Positions 6,813-12,768 of a DNA stretch of 14,908 nucleotides are shown in pieces. The notes beneath the pieces were generated by a model. That model did no database searches. It was not told where the DNA came from and saw only the letters and a program-made list of their open reading frames with translations. Every line of letters begins with the position of its first letter. Position 1 is the stretch's first letter. Both the position numbers and the translations under genes were made by a program. The stretch covers positions 964-15,871 of the forward strand of contig DLIM01000028.1 of the NCBI GenBank assembly GCA_002483745.1, given 5' to 3'. The stretch comes from Caryophanales bacterium UBA7642 (GTDB taxonomy: Bacteria; Bacillota_I; Bacilli_A; RFN20; CAG-288).

Positions 6813-8087
6813 CTAGAAAGTTAAAGGAATACTCTTACTCTGAGCTGAGAAGATTATAGTCTTTTTGGTATCAGGATCGAAGAAATAGCATTTTCTAGAA
6901 TCAATAACGATCTTGACGTTCATATCAGAATGAATCTGGTAAGTAGAAGGAATTCTGCCGACAATCTGTTTTCCGTTGATATCAAAGTATAAGTAAATTT
7001 CAGCACCAAGGAATTCAGCCATCTTAATGTAAACAGGAAGAATGGCATCAGGAGATACAGTACTAATAGTATCAGGAGTAGCTAAAGAGATAGCTTCCGG
7101 TCTGATACCTAAAACTAACTTCTTGCCATTATAAGAATCAAGGGTGTGGTTAGCGTTAATAGAAGCATCTAGCTTCATTTTGTGACCATCGGAGAAAGTA
7201 ACATAAGTATCATTATTCTCAATTGAGAGACTGACATCCATGAAGTTCATTTCCGGAGAGCCGATGAAGCCAGCTACAAACATATTGCAGGGGCATTCAT
7301 AAAGGTTTCTAGGTGTATCAAACTGTTGTAAGTCACCATGCTCGAGAACAACAATTCTATCAGCGATTGTCATAGCTTCAGTCTGATCATGAGTGACATA
7401 GACGAAAGTAGTATCAAGCTTCTTATGAAGCATAGAAATCTGAGATCTCATTTCAGTTCTTAGCTTAGCATCAAGGTTAGAAAGAGGTTCATCAAGTAAG
7501 AAAACACGAGGGCTTCTTACCATTGCTCTTCCTAAAGCTACTCTTTGTCTCTGACCGCCAGAGAGGTTAGCAGGCTTTCTATCAAGATAAGTCTCTAAGT
7601 CGAGGACTTTGCTGACAGCATGAACCTTAGCATCTATTTCTTCTTTGTTGTAATGCTTTTGTTTTTTGATAGTCTCGATATATTTATCAGCTTCTTCTTT
7701 AGGAAGGTTTTTCTGCTTTACAAAAGCCTCGGCAGTCTCTAATCTTTCATTGATTTCCTTCTGAGTCAGTTTTCTAATCTTTAAAGGGAACGCAATGTTC
7801 TTATAGACAGTCATATTCGGATACAAAGCATAGTTCTGGAAGACCATGGCGATATCTCGATCACGAGGGGGGACATCGTTGACTTTTTTATTGTCGATTA
7901 AAAGATCACCAGAGGTGATATCTTCTAAGCCGGCAATCATTCTTAAAGTAGTAGATTTACCACAGCCTGAAGGCCCTACAAAAATAATGAATTCCTTATC
8001 CTTGATATCAAAATTAAGATCCTTGATTACAGGAGTTTTCTGACCGGGATAGGTTTTACTAATGTGTCTAAATGAAATGCTTGCCAT
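6813..8087 (-). CDS. MsmK/UgpC-type sugar ABC transporter ATP-binding protein
   Basis: The motor ATPase of a CUT1 carbohydrate importer, 424 residues. Motifs in order: Walker A GPSGCGKST (38-46), Q-loop MVFQNYALYPNMTV (81-94), signature LSGGQRQRV (175-183), Walker B VFLLDEP with DE at 199-200, and the H-loop THDQTEAM. These are followed by a C-terminal MalK-like regulatory OB domain containing GIRPEA. The helical subdomain carries about 38 extra residues (roughly 113-151) between PLKIRKLTQKEI and the usual KVLDLETYLDRKP, which makes the protein longer than the usual 360-380. A strong AAGGAGA precedes the ATG. It lies 17 nt after the MalG-type permease gene. The sugar cannot be read from this subunit, because such ATPases are often shared among transporters. 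Confidence 0.95.
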   Translation of the reverse strand: MASISFRHISKTYPGQKTPVIKDLNFDIKDKEFIIFVGPSGCGKSTTLRMIAGLEDITSGDLLIDNKKVNDVPPRDRDIAMVFQNYALYPNMTVYKNIAFPLKIRKLTQKEINERLETAEAFVKQKNLPKEEADKYIETIKKQKHYNKEEIDAKVHAVSKVLDLETYLDRKPANLSGGQRQRVALGRAMVRSPRVFLLDEPLSNLDAKLRTEMRSQISMLHKKLDTTFVYVTHDQTEAMTIADRIVVLEHGDLQQFDTPRNLYECPCNMFVAGFIGSPEMNFMDVSLSIENNDTYVTFSDGHKMKLDASINANHTLDSYNGKKLVLGIRPEAISLATPDTISTVSPDAILPVYIKMAEFLGAEIYLYFDINGKQIVGRIPSTYQIHSDMNVKIVIDSRKCYFFDPDTKKTIIFSAQSKSIPLTF

Positions 8088-8104
8088 AATATTGTCTCCT
8101 TGAT

Positions 8105-9058
8105 TTAACCCTTAACAGCGCCAGCAATGACGCCTTTAATAATGTACTTTTGGCAGAAGAGATAGAAAACAATAACAGGAATAATAGTTAAGACAATCAT
8201 GGCCATAAAAGCACCCATGTTGATGTCTCCGTAACCGCCTTGCATAGAAATCTGAATAGCAACAGGGAGAGTGGTTTCACCCTTAGTGGTACCTAGAACC
8301 ATATAAGGTAGAAGGTAATCGTTCCAGATCCACATAACATTGAGAATAGCGATTGTGATAGTAGTAGGTTTCATAACCGGGAAGACAACGTGGAAAAAAG
8401 TCTGAACCGGGTTGCAGCCATCAATCATAGCTGATTCTTCGATATCAACTGGAACACTCTTTACAAAGCCGGCATACATGAATGTCGATAAACCAGCACC
8501 AAAGCCGACATAAATAAAGATGACACCTATGACGTTATCAAGATTCAAAGTCGAAGCTACACCAGTTAAGGGAAGCATAACCATCTGGAAAGGAACAATC
8601 ATGGAAAAGATGATTAGATAGTAGATAACCTTTGTCCACCAAGTCTTGACTCTAGTTAAGAACCAAGCCGCCATTGAGCAAAAAATTAAGATTAAAACGG
8701 TTGAGCAGACGGTGATTAGCAAAGAGTTTAAGAAAGAGCTAAAGAAATTTGATTGTTTAACACCAGTGATGTAGTTATTAAATCCAGCAAAAGTTTTACT
8801 AGTTGGAAAAACAAACGGTTCCAAAGCAATAGAATTCTTAGTCTTAAAGGAGTTCATTAAGACAATTAAAAGCGGAGCAACTACAACAGCGGCAGCTAAA
8901 ACTAGAATGACATAAGTGAAGGTGTTGCCGAGAATTTTAGCGTTTCTAATAGATTTCTGTTTAGGTGAACGAGTTAAAGAAACAGCAGGAGTAGAGGAGT
9001 TATCAACACCCACTACTTCTTTGGTGGTAGTTTCTTTTTGAATTTTATTTTTCTTCAT
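8105..9058 (-). CDS. MalG-type sugar ABC transporter permease
   Basis: A 317-residue inner-membrane permease of the CUT1 family with about six hydrophobic segments (around 45-68, 110-132, 144-166, 176-198, 232-253, 284-303). The cytoplasmic EAA loop is visible as EESAMIDGCNPVQTFFHVV (207-225, with the invariant G214), where the ATPase docks. The C-terminal ending KYIIKGVIAGAVKG is typical of MalG-type subunits. The N-terminus has about 42 hydrophilic residues before the first helix, longer than usual, but no internal Met offers a better start. GGAGG lies about 13 nt before the ATG. It starts 2 nt after the MalF-type gene. Confidence 0.95.
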   Translation of the reverse strand: MKKNKIQKETTTKEVVGVDNSSTPAVSLTRSPKQKSIRNAKILGNTFTYVILVLAAAVVVAPLLIVLMNSFKTKNSIALEPFVFPTSKTFAGFNNYITGVKQSNFFSSFLNSLLITVCSTVLILIFCSMAAWFLTRVKTWWTKVIYYLIIFSMIVPFQMVMLPLTGVASTLNLDNVIGVIFIYVGFGAGLSTFMYAGFVKSVPVDIEESAMIDGCNPVQTFFHVVFPVMKPTTITIAILNVMWIWNDYLLPYMVLGTTKGETTLPVAIQISMQGGYGDINMGAFMAMIVLTIIPVIVFYLFCQKYIIKGVIAGAVKG

Positions 9059-9060
9059 AG

Positions 9061-9906
9061 TTAAGCTTCTACCTCCTTCTTCCTAGTAATAAAGACCTGT
9101 AATCCAGAAATACAAGCAACAATGAGGAAGAAGACTAAAGCTTTAGCCTGTCCAGGACCCATATTACCACTGGCATTATTGAACATTGTAGTGTAAATAT
9201 CGAGAGCAATTAGTTCATCTTCAGGGACGGAAGTACCAGTTAAAGCTAAGTTTTGATCAAAGAGTTTGAAGCCATTAGTTAAAGTCAAGAAGGTGCAGAT
9301 AGTGATAGCTGGAACAATCATCGGAATAGTTACGCTCTTGATGGTCTGCCATTTAGAAGCGCCATCAATTTCAGCAGATTCAGTAAGTTCAACAGGAACA
9401 TTCATCAAGGCGGCAATATAAATAACCATCATATAGCCGACCTGTTGCCAACAAGTTACCAGCACTAGACCCCAGAAGCCAAATTGTGCATTGGCATAAA
9501 GGTTAGTACCTAATGCTGTTAAGAAACCATTAAGAATCAGATTCCAAATCCAGCCTAAAACAATTCCACCGATTAAGTTAGGCATGAAGAACAAAGAGCG
9601 GAAGAATGAAGATCCCTTTAAGCCTTTAGTTAATAGAATTGCCAAAGCTAAGGCAAACACATTAATTAAAAGAACAGTAACAACGACAAAAGCTACTGTC
9701 ATGCCTAAGGCATGCCAGAAAGTAGATCCAGTGCCAAAGGCTGCAATAAAGTTATCAAAACCATTGAAACTAAAATCTCTAATGGTCTTATACTTTGTGA
9801 AAGCAAAAAGAATGCCCATGCAGAAAGGGACTAAGAAGGCAACGATAAAGCAAAGTAAGAGAGGAGCTAAGAAAATAGGAGCCCATTTTTTGTAGTATTT
9901 TTGCAT
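9061..9906 (-). CDS. MalF-type sugar ABC transporter permease
   Basis: A 281-residue permease partner of the MalG-type subunit, with hydrophobic segments at about 9-36, 66-92, 101-125, 143-168, 196-212 and 256-274. The EAA loop is at about 176-195 (SAEIDGASKWQTIKSVTIPM, G182). The length fits the short MalF form of Gram-positive CUT1 systems, which lacks the large periplasmic loop of enteric MalF. AAAGGAAAAG precedes the ATG. An 84-nt gap with a strong hairpin separates it from the upstream binding-protein gene; from here on, gaps to the next genes are short. Confidence 0.95.
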   Translation of the reverse strand: MQKYYKKWAPIFLAPLLLCFIVAFLVPFCMGILFAFTKYKTIRDFSFNGFDNFIAAFGTGSTFWHALGMTVAFVVVTVLLINVFALALAILLTKGLKGSSFFRSLFFMPNLIGGIVLGWIWNLILNGFLTALGTNLYANAQFGFWGLVLVTCWQQVGYMMVIYIAALMNVPVELTESAEIDGASKWQTIKSVTIPMIVPAITICTFLTLTNGFKLFDQNLALTGTSVPEDELIALDIYTTMFNNASGNMGPGQAKALVFFLIVACISGLQVFITRKKEVEA

Positions 9907-9935
9907 TTTTTCTTTTCCTTTTTAATAAACAAATA

Positions 9936-9963
9936 GCCACTATGAGGGGAAATTCATAGTGGC
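9936..9963 (-). promoter_or_regulatory. Intercistronic hairpin between binding-protein and permease genes
   Basis: GCCACTATGA (9936-9945) and TCATAGTGGC (9954-9963) form a perfect 10-bp stem with an 8-nt loop. In the operon's direction it is followed by TATTTGTTTATT, a poor T-run, then by the ribosome-binding site of the MalF-type gene. This is the usual place for a stabilising hairpin or leaky terminator that leaves more binding-protein mRNA than permease mRNA. Confidence 0.75.
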
Positions 9964-9990
9964 CAAACGTTAATTACGACTAATCAAATA

Positions 9991-11370
9991 CTAAAGAGCT
10001 GCAGCTTCAGTAGCCCAAATAGCTTTAGTCTCAGTAACAGCAGTGGTCCAAGTAGCATCAGTCATACCAGCGTTGATATAGTTAAGTAAGTCAGTACCTA
10101 ACTTATCCTTGACGTTCTGAGAAGGAATGAAGTTGAAGGTCCAAGGCAATGATTTGACACCATCCTTGCTCATCCAATTCATAACCTGCTTAGAAAGAGG
10201 ATCAGAAGGTAAGTATTCATCAGTATAACCAGTGAAGGTAGGAATGAATCCTAAACCGCCATCAGAAGTACCCTTAGCAACATAGCTCTTGCCGTTGCCA
10301 AGATATAACCAATGCAAGAATTCTTTAGCATAGGTCTGTTTTTCTTCAGAAAGTTTGGAGTTGATGCAAAGATAGTTTTCAGTTCCAACAGCTAATCCCT
10401 GAGTAGATTCAGTGACATTAGTTCCCATATCTCCCATATACATAGGTAAGAACTTTAAGTTAGAAGAATCAACTACGCAACCATCGGACTTGAGAATCTG
10501 AGAAGCACCCCAGTTACCATTTTGAACCATGATAGCTTTACCAGTAGCAACCTCAGCCATAGAGGCACCAGTGTCAATAGAAGCTAACTGATTTAGAGAA
10601 TCACAGCTGTTGTTAAGATAAAGATCGAAGAGCTTCTTGTAGTTCTGATTATAAGTCCAGTCAAGAGTTGAAGGAACAGAAGTTAAGTTACCATACTCAC
10701 CAGTGAGAGAAATACTGAATAAGTGAGTCTGCCATCTCCAATCCTCACCAGTCTTGAAGGAAGTTCCAGCAAAGACGCCCTTAACAATGGAAGAAGCAAT
10801 AGTAGAAGTACCGATTTCACCAGCGGCAATCTTAGCAGTCATATCTGTAACTACCTTTTCTAAAGTAGCATAGGACTTAACACCATCCATGGAATCAACA
10901 CCGGTAGAAACTCTATCAGTTAAAGCAAAGTAAGCATCAGTTAAAGCAGAGTTGTAAATGATACCATAACCTTCAACAGTGTTAGGAACAGCTAAGACAC
11001 TGCTGCCATTCTTTAAAGCCAAAGTCTTATCAGAAAGACTGGTATAAAGAGTATCAGAAGTTAAATCAGAACAATAATCCTTCCACTTGCTGAGACCAAC
11101 AGGACCATTGACCTGGAAAATAGCAGGCTGATCGTTAGTACCCATCTTGGAAGTTAAAGTAGTGTCGTATTTACCAGAAGCTGAAGTTTAAACAACAACA
11201 GTATTTCCAGTTTCTTTCTTATAAGCAGCAACGATAGCATCATAGTTTTTAGCGACTTCAGGTTTAAAGTTTAGGAATGTAATAGAAGTAGGATCAGTAC
11301 CGCAGCTAGCAACACTTAAACAAGATGCTGTAATAGCGACGGCTCCAAGCAACGCAAACTTCATTTTCAT
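9991..11370 (-). pseudogene. Sugar ABC transporter substrate-binding lipoprotein, interrupted by an in-frame TAA
   Basis: A family 1 extracellular solute-binding protein of 459 codons if read through. The N-terminus is a lipoprotein signal (MKMK, hydrophobic core, lipobox VASC with C23), followed by ITFLNFKPEVAKNYDAIV and more mature-protein sequence. Codon 61 is TAA (11188-11190). The same frame continues without a gap through TSASGKYDTTLTSK to M75 at 11145 and then for 384 residues (MGTNDQPAIFQVNGPVGLSK onward) to TAG at 9991. The lesion is therefore a single substitution (for example AAA to TAA), not a frameshift. Restart at 11145 has no ribosome-binding site and would lack the export signal. 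AAGGGGGA precedes the true start. All downstream transporter genes are intact, so a recent mutation, strain variant or consensus error is likely. Confidence 0.88.
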
Positions 11371-11399
11371 ATTAAATCCCCCTTATGGATTACTGCCAT
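11367..11399 (-). other. Possible 10-codon upstream reading frame overlapping the binding-protein start
   Basis: An ATG at 11399 preceded by AAGGA (spacing 4) opens a frame MAVIHKGDLI whose TGA overlaps the ATG of the binding-protein gene (ATGA). This would couple its translation to the next start, but the downstream gene has its own strong AAGGGGGA. The overlap may be chance. Confidence 0.25.
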
Positions 11400-11425
11400 T
11401 AATTCCTTAGCATCCCCCTATTTAA

Positions 11426-11439
11426 TGGTAGCGTTTACA
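11426..11439 (-). promoter_or_regulatory. cre-like operator (CcpA/LacI-family site)
   Basis: On the minus strand, TGTAAACGCTACCA matches the catabolite-responsive element consensus TGWAANCGNTNWCA at 13 of 14 positions; the mismatch is C for W at position 12. It abuts the -10 box and covers the predicted start point (about 11432), a classical repressing location. A sugar-specific LacI-family regulator could use the same kind of site. Confidence 0.65.
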
Positions 11440-11467
11440 TTCTAGTCTTTATTTTTTCCAGTTGCAA
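11439..11467 (-). promoter_or_regulatory. Promoter of the sugar ABC transporter operon
   Basis: Minus strand: -35 TTGCAA (11467-11462), a 17-bp spacer, and -10 TAGAAT (11444-11439). T-tracts lie upstream of the -35, resembling an UP element. The predicted leader is about 60 nt and ends in the AAGGGGGA ribosome-binding site of the binding-protein gene. Confidence 0.7.
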
Positions 11468-11805
11468 TAAAAAAATCAAAAAACATAAAAATTGTTACAA
11501 ATGCATATTAATTTTAACTAAATTATAATAATAATTAGTAAATTAAAAAGTAACACTTTTCTAAAAAAACAAAAGCAATAAAGCTGGATATTTAGCGAAA
11601 AAAATAATTTTTAAATAGCAATTGCTTTTTCAATAAAGCAATATGCTAATTATGCTTTTTATAACTGAATAGCCATTCCATTTATTGAAAGCTAAAAAAG
11701 TAAATAAACAAAAAGGCATTAAAGGGTAAAGGGCCTAAAAACCAAATTTGTGCTTAAAGCAATCTTAAAAATAATTTAAAAAAAGTACAAAAAAGAGGCA
11801 TGGCT
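11468..11805. other. Very AT-rich intergenic stretch without a convincing gene
   Basis: This stretch lies between the sugar-operon promoter and the terminator of the flavoprotein gene. It is mostly A and T, with a palindromic TTGTTACAA (11492-11500), three copies of AAAGCAAT (near 11572, 11635 and 11757), and one interrupted stem-loop (11616-11648). I see no tRNA or protein gene. A 29-codon frame on the minus strand (11719-11630) has no ribosome-binding site. Confidence 0.6.
11616..11648. repeat. Interrupted stem-loop in the AT-rich spacer
   Basis: TAGCA (11616-11620) plus TTGCTTT (11622-11628) pair with AAAGCAA (11635-11641) plus TGCTA (11644-11648): 12 pairs, a 1x2 internal bulge and a 6-nt loop. 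It belongs to no visible gene and has no adjoining T-run. A regulatory site or small-RNA element is possible, as is chance. Confidence 0.35.
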
Positions 11806-11834
11806 TTTAAAAAAAGGACCAATTAAGGTCCTTT
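11806..11834 (-). terminator. Intrinsic terminator of the nrdD-flavoprotein unit
   Basis: On the minus strand AAAGGACC, TTAATT and GGTCCTTT form an 8-bp stem with a 6-nt loop, and the 3' arm runs into an uninterrupted series of T. It lies 22 nt after the flavoprotein stop at 11857. Confidence 0.88.
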
Positions 11835-11856
11835 CTCTTTAAATATATATTTTTGT

Positions 11857-12768
11857 CTACTTCAAACTAAGAATATAGTTTCCGGCATTTAAGCTAGCAA
11901 TAGCGCCATCGTTGCAAGCGGTTGCTAACTGTCTCCACTTCTTCTTCCTACAATCACCGGCTGCAAAAACACCGGGTGTCTTAGTCTTCATATCTTCATC
12001 AGTGATGATGAAGCCTCTTTCCAGATCAACCAGGTTGTTGAATCTATCATTATCAGGAATCTGACCGATAGCGATAAAGCAAGCTTCGTCTTTCATCTCG
12101 ATTATCTCTTTAGTCTTAGTATCCTGGAAGGTTACTGATTCTAATTTATCAGTTCCGTTAAACTTCATAGCTGAACGGTTATGGTAGATAGAGACATTCT
12201 TTAAGGACATTAAGCCATCTACTAACATTTTATCAGCGAAGAATTTATCAAACAGAGTAACGACATCTACATGATGGCACTCACTGGCAAGAAGAATAGC
12301 ATACTGTAAGGCAGAGTTAGCATCACCGATGACCATGACATCTTTTCCACTGTAGAAAGGACCATCACAGACAGCACAATAACTGATTCCGTGGGCGAAG
12401 AACTTATCTTCGTTCTCGACACCTAAGTGACGGTGCTTAACACCGGTCGCTAAGATGACAACTTTGCCTTCATAGGTACCATATTGGCCTTTAACAATGA
12501 AAAGATTATCTTTCTTCTCAATGCTTTTAACTTCATCCATCTCCATATCAGCCCCTAAATTAGAGACCTGCTCAAAGAAGTTGTTAGAGAAATCAAGACC
12601 GGAGATCTTTCTAATAGATGGAAAATTCTCCACTCTTGGTGAGTCAGCAATCTGACCTCCAAAAGCGTCCTTTTCGATGATGGTTACAGTCTTTCCGCCT
12701 CTTAATGAGTAAAGGGCCGCTGTTAAAGCAGCCGGCCCTCCACCGATAATTACAACATCACTAGACAT
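11857..12768 (-). CDS. Thioredoxin-reductase-like flavoprotein with atypical pyridine-nucleotide region
   Basis: A 303-residue protein of the low-molecular-weight thioredoxin reductase fold. FAD-binding GGGPAALTAALY (9-20), the ATG block (107-109) and the late FAD motif GVFAAGD are present. The redox-active pair is C131/C134 in SYCAVCDGPFY. In the second nucleotide-binding domain, the expected GxGxxA reads GDANSA (148-153), and the NADPH-phosphate motif HRRxxxR is replaced by LFDKFFADK (172-180). NADPH use is therefore doubtful. Ferredoxin-linked thioredoxin reductases (FFTR/DTR) lack these motifs, which makes them a plausible family, though NADH use is also possible. The ATG overlaps the end of nrdD by 8 nt with no ribosome-binding site, implying coupled translation. 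Its likely electron acceptor is the glutaredoxin-like domain at the end of that NrdD. Confidence 0.9.
   Translation of the reverse strand: MSSDVVIIGGGPAALTAALYSLRGGKTVTIIEKDAFGGQIADSPRVENFPSIRKISGLDFSNNFFEQVSNLGADMEMDEVKSIEKKDNLFIVKGQYGTYEGKVVILATGVKHRHLGVENEDKFFAHGISYCAVCDGPFYSGKDVMVIGDANSALQYAILLASECHHVDVVTLFDKFFADKMLVDGLMSLKNVSIYHNRSAMKFNGTDKLESVTFQDTKTKEIIEMKDEACFIAIGQIPDNDRFNNLVDLERGFIITDEDMKTKTPGVFAAGDCRKKKWRQLATACNDGAIASLNAGNYILSLK

Noticed and set aside
9991..11145. Treating the 384-residue frame as a complete substrate-binding protein
   Set aside because: It would lack an export signal and ribosome-binding site, and the missing N-terminus is present in the same frame just upstream of the TAA.
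11184..11191. Eight-base palindrome GTTTAAAC at the premature stop
   Set aside because: It looks like an insertion scar or recombination site, but there is no target duplication and the reading frame is preserved, so a point substitution is simpler.
11630..11719. A 29-codon hydrophobic frame on the minus strand in the AT-rich spacer
   Set aside because: It has no ribosome-binding site and no recognisable motif, overlaps the stem-loop, and is the length expected by chance.
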